Origin: Flavobacteriales bacterium
GTDB taxonomy: Bacteria > Bacteroidota > Bacteroidia > Flavobacteriales_D > Cryomorphaceae
Length of the DNA stretch: 34,070 bases
Direction of reading: 5' to 3'
Assembly (NCBI GenBank): GCA_022448105.1
Contig: JAKVAV010000028.1
Location: 9,641 to 43,710, forward strand
Shown here: piece by piece, positions 1-7,565 of the stretch
Layout: each line of letters begins with the position of its first letter
Numbering within the stretch: the first letter of the stretch is position 1
Position numbers and translations under genes: made by a program
Notes under the pieces: generated by a model
The model's input: only the letters and a program-made list of their open reading frames with translations
Told to the model about the DNA's origin: nothing
Databases searched by the model: none

Positions 1-710
1 TGGACTGGCGATTCGATATATTAAAAAAGTATCCTCACGATGTTAGTGCCTATACTCAAGGGTTTTTGGTTTACAAGGGATTTATTTATGAAGGTACGGG
101 AAATTACGGCGAATCTAGGTTGAGGAGACTTGACCTAAATACAGGAGAATTGGTCCAAGAAGAGAGTTTAAGTGAAGATATTTTTGGTGAGGGAATCACC
201 ATCTTTGATGAGAAAATCTTCCAAGTAACTTACAAGTCGGGAAGGGGTTTTATTTACGATCTGGAAACCTTTAAAATGAAAGAGGAGTTCACTTACACTA
301 CTCAAACATCAGAGGGTTGGGGCTTGACGCATAACGATACCTCTTTGATTCTTTCTGATGGGTCTTCAACGCTTTATTTTCTGGATCCCCATAGCCAAGA
401 AGTGACTCGTAAGCTTAATGTTTTCGATGAAAATGGAAACGTGAAGCTCCTCAATGAATTGGAGTATGTGAACGGAAGAATTTTTGCTAATATCTACACT
501 CAGCCGTTTATCGTTGAGCTGGATGTTTTAAGCGGTCAAGTTATTAATCGTTATGACGCGAGAGGTATAGTTGATCAATCGGAAGCACATCCGGATATGG
601 ACGTGCTCAATGGAATTGCCATTCACCCTGCAACGCAAAACCTATTGCTGACAGGAAAATATTGGAGTAAAATTTACGAGGTAAAGCCAATTCCTGTAGA
701 CAACTCTTAG
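1..710 (+). CDS. Glutaminyl-peptide cyclotransferase (glutamine cyclotransferase), 3' part
   Basis: The gene runs in from the left edge; the open frame starts at base 3 and already codes for protein (DWRFDILKKYPHD...), so the TTG at 66 is not the true start. Visible family motifs are YPHDVSAYTQGF, YEGTGNYGESRLR, NELEYVNGRIFANIYTQ and, near the end, VLNGIAIHPATQ...LLLTGKYWSKIYEV. These are typical of the glutamine cyclotransferase family (PF05096), a beta-propeller enzyme that converts N-terminal glutamine to pyroglutamate. Members are usually exported, but the signal peptide would lie outside the window. The stop codon overlaps the last bases of the convergent YciO-like gene by 4 bp. Identity of the fold family is confident; activity is by family. 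Confidence 0.9.
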   Translation, partial: DWRFDILKKYPHDVSAYTQGFLVYKGFIYEGTGNYGESRLRRLDLNTGELVQEESLSEDIFGEGITIFDEKIFQVTYKSGRGFIYDLETFKMKEEFTYTTQTSEGWGLTHNDTSLILSDGSSTLYFLDPHSQEVTRKLNVFDENGNVKLLNELEYVNGRIFANIYTQPFIVELDVLSGQVINRYDARGIVDQSEAHPDMDVLNGIAIHPATQNLLLTGKYWSKIYEVKPIPVDNS

Positions 711-1318
711 TAATCGAGTTCACCTAGGCCTTGTCTCACAATTTGTGGGTTTCCCTGGGTCAAGTCTACTATGGTTGAAGCCTCAATTTGCCCCATCCCA
801 CCGTCGATTACTGCATCAACTTGGTTCGAATACTTTTCGTGAATTAATTCAGGATCAGTGGTGTATTCAAGGATTTCGTCATCGTCGTGAACGGAGGTGG
901 CTATGATCGGATTACCAAACTCATTCACAATTTCTCTGGCAATATTGTTATCAGGTACCCTTATTCCTATAGTTTTTTTCTTGCTTTTAAAGATTTTAGG
1001 AACGTTGCCGGTAGCATTTAAAATAAAAGTGAATGCCCCAGGAAGAGAACGTCGAATGAGTTTATATTCCGGAGTATTCACTCTGGCGTACTCACTGATG
1101 TGGCTGAGATCGTAGCAAATGATAGAAAAGTTAGCTTTATCTGGTTTTAACCCTTTAATTCCTGCTACTTTGGCGATTGCCTTCTGGTTCAATAGATCAC
1201 AACCAATGCTGTACACTGTATCTGTTGGATATATGATGAGGCCTCCTCCTTTGAGAATTTCGGCAATTTGCCTGATTTTTTTTGGATCTGGGTTTTCCGG
1301 ATATATTTTGAGCAACAT
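707..1318 (-). CDS. yciO: YciO-type Sua5/YciO/YrdC family protein
   Basis: The 203-residue product starts MLLKIYPENPDPKKI and carries the YrdC-fold motifs GLIIYPTDTVYSIGCD, a KGLKPDKANF segment, GAFTFIL, KTIGIRVPDN and PIIATSV. The pattern, including the PEN/PDN start and the TTDPELI stretch, resembles Escherichia coli YciO more than TsaC/Sua5. The fold binds ATP and threonylcarbamoyl-AMP-like ligands, but YciO proteins are not established as the main t6A enzyme, so the role is uncertain. The frame stays open upstream to 1399, but the ATG at 1318 is preferred: it matches family starts, and a rho-independent terminator (1351-1382) lies in the longer 5' extension. It lies downstream of the transaldolase gene, probably transcribed separately. 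Confidence 0.87.
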   Translation of the reverse strand: MLLKIYPENPDPKKIRQIAEILKGGGLIIYPTDTVYSIGCDLLNQKAIAKVAGIKGLKPDKANFSIICYDLSHISEYARVNTPEYKLIRRSLPGAFTFILNATGNVPKIFKSKKKTIGIRVPDNNIAREIVNEFGNPIIATSVHDDDEILEYTTDPELIHEKYSNQVDAVIDGGMGQIEASTIVDLTQGNPQIVRQGLGELDY

Positions 1319-1350
1319 GTTAACACAAAATTCCGAAAAAGACTCGAAAT

Positions 1351-1382
1351 TAAAAACCGTCTCATCAAGAAATGAGACGGCT
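1351..1382 (-). terminator. Rho-independent terminator after the transaldolase gene
   Basis: A perfect 9-bp stem (1357-1365 with 1372-1380) encloses a 6-base loop. Read on the minus strand it is followed by TTTTTA. It sits about 25 bases past the transaldolase stop and upstream of the YciO start, so it ends the transaldolase transcript. Confidence 0.85.
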
Positions 1383-1406
1383 TCTTTTAACTTGATCAAA
1401 AATTAC

Positions 1407-2069
1407 TTAAGCCGACTGAGCTGCTTTTTTGTGATCAGCGAGAAACTTTTCGAGGCCAATATCTGTAAGCGGATGCTTTAAAAGACCTGTTATTACATTG
1501 AGCGGTCCAGTCATAACATCTGCACCAATTTCAGCGCACTCAATTAGATGCATGGTGTGTCTTACAGATGCTGCTAAAATTTGCGTTTCGTAGGCGTAGT
1601 TGTCATAAATCAGCCTAATTTGCTCAATGAGAGCAAGGCCATTGGTAGATACATCATCTAGTCGGCCAATGAATGGAGAGACGTAAGTCGCTCCAGCTTT
1701 TGCTGCTAAAATTGCCTGCCCAGCTGAAAATACGAGGGTGCAATTTGTCTTAATTCCTTTGTCAGAAAAATACTTCAGCGCTTTCACTCCATCTTTGATC
1801 ATCGGAACTTTTACCACAATGTTTTTGTGGAGGTGAGCGAGGCTCTCACCTTCTTTAATAATGCCTTTGAAATCTGTAGAAATTACTTCTGCGCTCACGG
1901 GACCGGGAACAATCTCGCAAATCTTTAAATAGTGATCAATTACATTGGCATCACCGGTGATGCCTTCCTTTGCCATTAGGGACGGATTAGTGGTTACACC
2001 ATCCAGTACGCCAAGGTCTTGCGCTTCTTTTATTTGATCGAGATTGGCTGTGTCAATAAAAAAATTCAT
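1407..2069 (-). CDS. fsa: Small transaldolase / fructose-6-phosphate aldolase family protein
   Basis: The 220-residue TIM-barrel protein begins [16 protein letters not shown] and has [13 protein letters not shown], the Schiff-base lysine context NIVVKVPM (K87), [26 protein letters not shown] and a C-terminal GADVMTGP. This is the short class of transaldolases (TalC/FSA/MipB group, about 215-220 residues). Family members move a dihydroxyacetone unit between sugar phosphates in the non-oxidative pentose phosphate pathway or act as fructose-6-phosphate aldolases. Sequence alone cannot separate the two; in Bacteroidota such genes are usually called transaldolase. It has its own -7 box at 2087-2094 and a strong terminator behind it, so it looks monocistronic. 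Confidence 0.9.
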   Translation of the reverse strand: MNFFIDTANLDQIKEAQDLGVLDGVTTNPSLMAKEGITGDANVIDHYLKICEIVPGPVSAEVISTDFKGIIKEGESLAHLHKNIVVKVPMIKDGVKALKYFSDKGIKTNCTLVFSAGQAILAAKAGATYVSPFIGRLDDVSTNGLALIEQIRLIYDNYAYETQILAASVRHTMHLIECAEIGADVMTGPLNVITGLLKHPLTDIGLEKFLADHKKAAQSA

Positions 2070-2086
2070 TGGATTTTCTTTGGGGC

Positions 2087-2094
2087 CAAAAATA
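2087..2094 (-). promoter_or_regulatory. Candidate -7 box for the transaldolase gene
   Basis: Read on the minus strand this is TATTTTTG, a full match to the Bacteroidota -7 consensus TAnnTTTG. It is 17 bp upstream of the transaldolase ATG. The base positions expected for the -33 TTTG read CCTG, so only half of the promoter is well matched. Confidence 0.45.
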
Positions 2095-2183
2095 AAGAAC
2101 TCGTGTGATTAAACAGGTAGAATTGATTGGTGGTTTTGAACATGTTTTCTGCAAATTTTGATCCCGCATAAAACACCTTCTAG

Positions 2184-2257
2184 AAAACACAAAACCCGGT
2201 GATTAACCCGGGTTTCGTCTGCTATGAAAAATGCGTCAGGCTATGAACCCATTCGCG
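2184..2257 (-). ncRNA. Candidate short RNA of about 70 nt, unknown family
   Basis: A short stretch is bounded by a good Bacteroidota promoter (2262-2292) and a terminator hairpin: 8-bp stem 2192-2199 with 2208-2215, 8-base loop, then T-rich sequence on the minus strand. Inside are two imperfect copies of a 13-14 base direct repeat (TTCATAGC followed by GACG; plus-strand 2234-2247 and 2216-2228). GGGTT from 2246-2250 could also pair with AACCC in the 5' arm of the terminator stem, so an alternative fold is possible. No ORF of note lies in it, and it matches no RNA family I recognise. The transaldolase gene downstream has its own -7 box, so this may be an independent RNA rather than a leader. 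The whole call is inference from promoter plus terminator. Confidence 0.4.
2192..2215 (-). terminator. Terminator hairpin of the candidate short RNA
   Basis: An AAACCCGG/CCGGGTTT stem with an 8-base loop is followed on the minus strand by TGTGTTTTC. The run downstream on the plus strand is not T-rich, so minus-strand termination is favoured. Confidence 0.6.
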
Positions 2258-2261
2258 CACC

Positions 2262-2292
2262 CCAATATATTAGATTCTTTTGAATGGTCAAA
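2262..2292 (-). promoter_or_regulatory. Bacteroidota-type promoter for the candidate short RNA
   Basis: Read on the minus strand there is a perfect -33 TTTG (2292-2289), exactly 19 bp of spacer, then TATATTGG (2269-2262), which differs from TAnnTTTG at one base. The expected start of transcription is about 2255-2259. Confidence 0.5.
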
Positions 2293-3030
2293 GTGTTGCT
2301 TAGAGTTTCTATGTAGTTGTAGAATTATTCTCGGTAGACTCAATTTGTAGATTGAATGTCAATTTTGTAGACTCCTCTATTTAAATGATGAATGTTCAAG
2401 AAAAGCTACTCTTTTTCGGTATTCATAGGGTTAAGCTAATTTCTGGTTTGGAAATTTTTATGGTAATGAATTTCAAGTTAGTTTGAAAATTCAGGGTCTC
2501 GGAGATGCGTTTGGCTTAGAGAAATAATGGATTTTACTCCTTTCAAGATTATTTTTGGAAGATTATGGCTTCGAGGTTTTAAATGTGACCATCTCGATCT
2601 GTACTATTTGGTTCGTCGGGTCTGACTTAGGAGTTCTTGCAGATCAATCGGAATTTGTCATCGACTAAGTTTTTAGAGAGGGTTCCTTACCCGTGATTAC
2701 CCTTCTTCAAATTCAAAGAGTATGTTCTATTTTTGGTGGCAGTGTAACGATATTTTGCCTTCAATATTTTCGGTATATCTACTTGAATTTGTTCGACTTA
2801 AAATTCTTGTTGCAGTTATCTTACACCTCTACAATTACTAAAAAAAAGCTCAAGAATGACTCTCAGGGCATACTTGAGAAGCAATTATCAGACCTTATAG
2901 ATGGACCTTCATCCCAAAATAGCCCAATCAATTTGTGCTGGTGACTTTATTTGCCCGTTGAGATTATATTTTGCAAAATCAATAGATTAAATTGAAGAGA
3001 ATAATTTCACCTATCCATGAAAGAATTGTA
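2293..3030. other. Long AT-rich gap with no supported gene
   Basis: About 740 bases separate the candidate short RNA from the response regulator stop. A GTG-started frame at 2693-2944 (83 codons) has no recognisable motif and a composition like random AT-rich sequence, so it is not called. A local imperfect duplication is visible near 2334-2374 (GTAGACTC twice, with AATTTGTAGA and AATTTTGTAGA between and inside). Nothing else interpretable was seen; it may be eroded gene remains. Confidence 0.4.
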
Positions 3031-3678
3031 CTATTTGATGATACCTTTTTGAATAGCAATTTTAACGAGACCTGCCGTGTTCTTAGCGTTCAGTTTGTGG
3101 AGCAAATGCAGTCGATGCGTCTCGACAGTAGCTACCGAAATGAATAGCTTTTCTGAAATTTCTTTCGTGGTAAACTCGTCTGTAATAAGTTTTAAAACTT
3201 CCTTTTCGCGTTTGGTAATTTTTGGAATAAAAGAGTCTGTTTTGCGTCCAAGAGAAGCCGAAACTAAATTCTCTTTTATGCTGGAAGAGAAGAATTCCTC
3301 TCCATTATACACAGCGTTTATCGCCTCAATGAGTTCGTCGGTTGAAGTATTCTTTAAGAGATATCCTTTGGCTCCGTTTTGTATCATCTGTTTCACAAAA
3401 ATCACCTCGCTAAACGAGCTTATGGCTAGGACGGATAATTTTTGATATGCTTTGGTCACGAGACAACAGAGCTCAATACCATCCGTTTTTGGTAAATGAA
3501 TATCCATTAACACTACGTCAACATCAACGTGCTCAAGTGCATTTAAGGTCTCTTCGGCGGTCGAAGCTTGACCTACAACTTCAATTCCTTCTTCATCTTC
3601 CAGCATTGATCGCAGTCCATTGACTACCATCTCGTGATCATCCACTATAAAGACTGAAATTTTGCTTTTCTCGCTCAT
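3031..3678 (-). CDS. NarL/FixJ-type response regulator (REC plus LuxR HTH)
   Basis: This 215-residue regulator has an N-terminal receiver domain with the acidic pair in FIVDDHEMV (D13, D14), the phospho-acceptor aspartate in VVLMDIHLPKTDG (D59) and the conserved lysine in GYLLKNTS (K109). A C-terminal LuxR-type helix-turn-helix follows (about 153-213): ITKREKEVLKLI, TKEISEKLFISVATVETHR. It should bind DNA after phosphorylation by the adjacent kinase. The ATG at 3678 is preferred; a TTG two codons upstream (3684) would overlap the kinase stop. It is the second gene of the kinase-regulator operon, with 2 bases between the kinase stop and this ATG. Confidence 0.93.
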   Translation of the reverse strand: MSEKSKISVFIVDDHEMVVNGLRSMLEDEEGIEVVGQASTAEETLNALEHVDVDVVLMDIHLPKTDGIELCCLVTKAYQKLSVLAISSFSEVIFVKQMIQNGAKGYLLKNTSTDELIEAINAVYNGEEFFSSSIKENLVSASLGRKTDSFIPKITKREKEVLKLITDEFTTKEISEKLFISVATVETHRLHLLHKLNAKNTAGLVKIAIQKGIIK

Positions 3679-3680
3679 TT

Positions 3681-5648
3681 TCAAATTATTGGTATTATGA
3701 TTCTAAAGCTTGACCCTTCATTTGGCTGCGATGATATTTCGAAGGTGCCTTTTAGGAGCTCCACTCTTGATCGTATACTTCTCATACCAATGCCTTCGAC
3801 TATCTCGTCTTTTTCAAATCCAATCCCATTGTCCTCAACGGTGATGTGTAGTTGTTTTTCTACCGCCATAAGTTGTATAATCATTTCATTAGCCTTCGAA
3901 TATTTCAAGGCATTGTTTGTAATCTCCTGTATAATTCGATACAGATTCTTTTCAATTTTCGTACTCAACTTTTCTGTTTGTCCTATGGTTTCTAGACTAA
4001 CTGCGATAGAGGTACTCGCCTCAATATTTGAGCACAAATCCTTGAGCGCTTCGTGTAATCCAAATTTTTCAAGTGAACCAGGCATAAGATTGTGCGAGAT
4101 TCTTCGAGTTTCTGCGCTGGTTTGATCGATCATAGCTATAGCATTTGAATATTCTAGTGATGCGCACAGTTCTGGGCTTGATTTTCGAATCTGGTCAAAC
4201 CTCATTTTGGTAGCAGAGAGCATTCCACCCAACCCATCATGGAGATCTTTGGCCAATCTTGAGCGCTCCTGGTCTTCACCTTCTAGCATAGAAGTCAAAC
4301 GAGAAACTTCCTTCTCCCTCTTTAGGTTTTCCACTTTTTCCATGTTTAATTCTGCTTCATATTCAGCTTGCCGTTTCTTTCGAGCCAATCTGCTGCGTAA
4401 AAGACTGAATACGAGAATCAGCACCAGAAGAGCTAGAACCAGCGCAGTTATCAGGTAATTTCTTTCGACGATCTCAGCTTTGTTTTTTTCTATTTCGAGC
4501 GTTTGTGCTTCTAGCCGGAGGTCTTTCTTTTCCGATTCGAATTGGATTTCAAGTCCCGCTACAATTTTATTCTTTTTGATTCCAGCCTGCTCCTCTTTCA
4601 ACTTTATGAATTCATTTGAGTATGCAAGTGCTGAAGCAAAATTTGAGCTCTTCTCTTCTAGAACTATCATTTTTTCCAATCCATTAAGATAAGTCTCCAT
4701 GCTTTCATACTCTTTTGCCAAAGCAAGTCCAGAGCTCAGATAATACCGAGCGCTATCTAAATCTCCTAAGTTATAATGCACTTGTCCCAGCATTACTTCC
4801 GCATTGCTCACATAAGCAGGGTTATTGATGAGTTTACCTACATCTAGTGTCTTCTTAGAAAGGGTTAATGCACGTTCGAAGTCCTTTTCTAAATTTGCTA
4901 TTGTGCTGGCGTTGTTATTGCCCAGATATAGTAAAATAGGATCATCTTGACGTTCGGCGAGCATCAAAACATCGTCATAAATTATCTTAGCGCTGTCAAG
5001 CTGTTCTTTGAGAATGTAGATCTGACCGATATTGATCAGTGCATTACCGAGTCTCACACTATCCCCAATAGACTTGCTTAAATCAGCAGATTGGCGATTG
5101 TAGTATAAACTACGGTCATAAAGTTCTAATTCTGATAGGAGGGCTCCAACGTTTGAGTAGGTATAAATCAAGTTAAGCGTGTCGCCTATTTTTTCAAATA
5201 CTTTTGTTCCTTCTAAATAATACTCGATCGCCCTTCCATATAAAGCCCTTCGCTTGTCAATATTCCCCAGATTCACATGTGCAGCGGCAACTCCTTTCAG
5301 GTAACCCTGCTCTTCGAAGATTTCTAGTGCGTCTAAGAAAAATCCAATGGCCTCTTCGAATTCACCTTGATCAGAATGAACAATTCCTGAGTACAGGTGA
5401 GCTCGACCAAACGCCATTTTGTAAGGAATTGCTGGACTCTCTAGGATAATTTGCTGGTATATGAATAAAGCCGTATCCGGGTTTTCGATTTCCAGTGTGT
5501 AGGCGAGGTCTAGGAGCCGATCTATTGATACTGAGTCTGCAGGTATCTGGTCATCATTTTGGTCTGCTGCACAGAGAGGCGAAAATCTCATGAACAATAA
5601 CAGATACGTCATTAACAAGTTTGTAAAGAGGTGGTTAGAATTGATCAT
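3681..5648 (-). CDS. TPR-containing NarX/DesK-type sensor histidine kinase
   Basis: The 655-residue protein begins with a signal-like segment (MINSNHLFTNLLMTYLLLF). A long tetratricopeptide region follows (about 45-350; repeated ...A..YY.EG...F.KIGD, LGNALINIGQIY, AEVMLGQVHYNLGDLDSA). Then come a coiled coil, one membrane span (about 398-417, ITALVLALLVLILVFSLL), a second coiled coil, a HisKA_3 dimerisation domain with the phospho-histidine in AKDLHDGLGGML (H470), and an HATPase domain (EITNNALKYSKA, DNGIGF, GIGMRSIRSRVE). The TPR part is thus probably periplasmic and the kinase cytoplasmic. The ATG at 5648 gives the signal; a GTG at 5675 would add nine residues. It partners the downstream response regulator; the stimulus is unknown. 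Confidence 0.92.
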   Translation of the reverse strand: MINSNHLFTNLLMTYLLLFMRFSPLCAADQNDDQIPADSVSIDRLLDLAYTLEIENPDTALFIYQQIILESPAIPYKMAFGRAHLYSGIVHSDQGEFEEAIGFFLDALEIFEEQGYLKGVAAAHVNLGNIDKRRALYGRAIEYYLEGTKVFEKIGDTLNLIYTYSNVGALLSELELYDRSLYYNRQSADLSKSIGDSVRLGNALINIGQIYILKEQLDSAKIIYDDVLMLAERQDDPILLYLGNNNASTIANLEKDFERALTLSKKTLDVGKLINNPAYVSNAEVMLGQVHYNLGDLDSARYYLSSGLALAKEYESMETYLNGLEKMIVLEEKSSNFASALAYSNEFIKLKEEQAGIKKNKIVAGLEIQFESEKKDLRLEAQTLEIEKNKAEIVERNYLITALVLALLVLILVFSLLRSRLARKKRQAEYEAELNMEKVENLKREKEVSRLTSMLEGEDQERSRLAKDLHDGLGGMLSATKMRFDQIRKSSPELCASLEYSNAIAMIDQTSAETRRISHNLMPGSLEKFGLHEALKDLCSNIEASTSIAVSLETIGQTEKLSTKIEKNLYRIIQEITNNALKYSKANEMIIQLMAVEKQLHITVEDNGIGFEKDEIVEGIGMRSIRSRVELLKGTFEISSQPNEGSSFRIIIPII

Positions 5649-5785
5649 GGCTAAATCTAAAAAGAAAAATACCACTACAAACCACTAGAATATCGAATTC
5701 TTGATATAAATAGGTATAGGGGTGTTTCGATAGTTGAACGGTGTAAATAAAGTCTTTATCTGATGGAACGGATAGTTGGTCTAAT

Positions 5786-5816
5786 TTTGAATTGTCGTGT
5801 AGCCGACATAATTTTG
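5786..5816 (+). promoter_or_regulatory. Bacteroidota-type promoter for the haloperoxidase-like gene
   Basis: The sequence has TTTG (5786-5789), exactly 19 bases, then TAATTTTG (5809-5816), a full match to TTTG-N19-TAnnTTTG. Transcription would begin about 5820-5824, some 15 bases before the ATG at 5838. This argues against the longer in-frame start at 5763. Confidence 0.65.
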
Positions 5817-5837
5817 TGTACGAAACTGAACATCTCT

Positions 5838-7208
5838 ATGAAAAAAATAATCGGTTTGTTGCTCGTTATTTTCGCTTTTTCATCTTGTCAGGAAGACGAT
5901 CTTCCAGCGCCAGTACCTTTTACCCCTGAGGTAAGCCCAAAAACAAGCACATATTCGGGGGACTTTTTGAGAGATTACATTACGCTAACCTGTAAAGTGG
6001 CGCAAACTACAGATGGGTTTTTTCCTACGCAAGCTGCGCGCGCCTATGGTTATATAGGAGTTGCGGCCTATGAGTCTGTTGTTTACGGCATTAATCCTGA
6101 AAATCGCTTGGAAGGACAGCTTGATGGTTTAGCCGAAGGAACAATTCCCGATCCATTGGATAGCCTAGGCTATAATTGGGCTATTGCCTGCAACGCGGCT
6201 ACAGCAGATATGATGAGATATATGTTTGATCTCAATCTCTCTGAAGAGAATAGAGAACTGATCGATAATATGGAAGAAGGAAATCTAGCGTTACTGACTA
6301 TTGCCGAAGATGAAGAAGTAGTTATGAGGTCTATTGCCCATGGACAATCTATTGCTCAAGCTATATATCAGGTCTCTATGACCGACGGTGGGCATGAATC
6401 CTATTTGGATCCCTTTCAACTTCCTTATGACCTTGCAGCCGATGATTACTGTTGGGTGCCCACTGATGTATTGACCACAACGCCTCTTTCTCCTTATTGG
6501 AGAGAGAATAGATCTATGATTCCAGGAATTGTTCCGGCGAGTCAGCCCATTGCTCCAATAGAATTCTCTACTAATCCTTCTTCTCAATTTTATGGACAAG
6601 CATTTGATACCTATAACCAGGTAATGAATTTAAATTCCGAAGAAGAAAGAGAAATTGCAGAGTATTGGGCAGATGACCCATTTGCTACTTGCACACCCGC
6701 AGGCCATACGTTTAACATAATAAACCAGCTGTTAGGAGAGTCGGGAGCTACTTTGGAAAAGACGGCGGTGGGAATTGGGATGATGGCTATAGCCGAGAAC
6801 GATGCATTTATCGCCTGTTGGGAGAGTAAGTATGAATATATATTGATACGTCCAGTAAGTTATATCCAACAGTACATCGACCCTGCTTTTGAAACTACCA
6901 TCGGTACACCTCCATTCCCTGCCTACACTTCTGGTCACTCTGCTGAAATTGGTGCAGGTGTGAAGGTATTAGTCCACCTCTTTGCTGAAGAGAATGGTGA
7001 TTACACTTTTACCGATTTAAGTCAATTGCAATATGGTTTTTCAGCAAGGACCTACGACAACTTCTACGAAATGGCAGATGAGTGCGCTCTTTCGAGATTC
7101 TACGGGGGTATTCACTACGAAATGGATAATTCCAGAGGGCTCGACATCGGATTCGCCGTTGGAAGCTCCGTAGTTTCAGATATTTCCTGGCCAGATAATA
7201 TCCAATAG
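5838..7208 (+). CDS. Vanadium-dependent haloperoxidase-like PAP2-superfamily lipoprotein
   Basis: The 456-residue product starts MKKIIGLLLVIFAFSSCQEDD, a lipoprotein signal with the lipobox cysteine at about 17. The body is helical. The C-terminal third has the three phosphate/vanadate-binding blocks of the VHPO/PAP2 superfamily: K331 and R338 in ESKYEYILIRP, S365-G-H367 in YTSGHSAEIGAG, and R420 and H426 in SRFYGGIHYEMDN. All key anion-binding residues are therefore present. Family members oxidise halides with peroxide or act as acid phosphatases; sequence reading cannot decide which. It would be anchored in the envelope. The start at 5838 is supported by the signal peptide and the promoter just upstream. 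A small lipoprotein gene begins 2 bases after its stop, so the two are probably co-transcribed. Confidence 0.88.
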   Translation: MKKIIGLLLVIFAFSSCQEDDLPAPVPFTPEVSPKTSTYSGDFLRDYITLTCKVAQTTDGFFPTQAARAYGYIGVAAYESVVYGINPENRLEGQLDGLAEGTIPDPLDSLGYNWAIACNAATADMMRYMFDLNLSEENRELIDNMEEGNLALLTIAEDEEVVMRSIAHGQSIAQAIYQVSMTDGGHESYLDPFQLPYDLAADDYCWVPTDVLTTTPLSPYWRENRSMIPGIVPASQPIAPIEFSTNPSSQFYGQAFDTYNQVMNLNSEEEREIAEYWADDPFATCTPAGHTFNIINQLLGESGATLEKTAVGIGMMAIAENDAFIACWESKYEYILIRPVSYIQQYIDPAFETTIGTPPFPAYTSGHSAEIGAGVKVLVHLFAEENGDYTFTDLSQLQYGFSARTYDNFYEMADECALSRFYGGIHYEMDNSRGLDIGFAVGSSVVSDISWPDNIQ

Positions 7209-7210
7209 TC

Positions 7211-7561
7211 TTGGGTAGGTTTGTGTGCGCATGTTTGATTTTGGCGGTTATAGCCTGTAGTTCTCCTGCCGAAACTGAAAACCTTTATGAGTCAAAGGAG
7301 TTTGAAGAATTCGTAGGGCTCCATTGCGAAGCTCGAAAACTAAAAAAAGAACGTTTTGAGTTAGCAGAAATCATAAGAAATTGGCCTGATAGCGTCCCCA
7401 ATTGGCAGGCGAAGAAAAAAAAATTGGCAAGCGAAAGCAGAACTTTGGCAGACTCCATTCGTGGAGAACTCGAGGTGCTTACCGGCTCACTCAGTTTAGC
7501 AGAAAAGAGAGGGTTTAATGACAGCCTTGAGAGCAGGATAGGTGCTCTGGGATGTGAATGA
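7211..7561 (+). CDS. Small lipoprotein, unknown function
   Basis: The 116-residue product begins MGRFVCACLILAVIACSSPAE, a short lipoprotein signal with a lipobox (AVIAC). The rest is charged and probably helical, with heptad-like Leu/Lys/Glu stretches (EARKLKKERFELAEIIRNWP, KKKLASESRTLADSIRGEL). The start is a TTG at 7211, two bases after the haloperoxidase-like stop; a GTG at 7223 is possible but would shorten the signal and lose its arginine. The tight spacing suggests translational coupling and a shared role with the upstream gene. I do not recognise the family. Confidence 0.7.
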   Translation: MGRFVCACLILAVIACSSPAETENLYESKEFEEFVGLHCEARKLKKERFELAEIIRNWPDSVPNWQAKKKKLASESRTLADSIRGELEVLTGSLSLAEKRGFNDSLESRIGALGCE

Positions 7562-7565
7562 GTTC

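Noticed and set aside
1119-1481. 120-codon plus-strand frame antisense to the YciO and transaldolase genes
   Set aside because: It is a shadow of two well-supported minus-strand genes and crosses a terminator.
2184-2292. Reading the promoter-hairpin unit as SRP RNA, tmRNA or RNase P RNA
   Set aside because: It lacks their core motifs and is much too short for tmRNA or RNase P RNA.
2693-2944. 83-codon plus-strand frame from a GTG in the long gap
   Set aside because: No domain or signal peptide fits, composition is like random AT-rich sequence, and no promoter or coupling supports it.
5763-5837. 25-codon N-terminal extension of the haloperoxidase-like protein
   Set aside because: The promoter at 5786-5816 lies inside it, and the lipoprotein signal begins at 5838.
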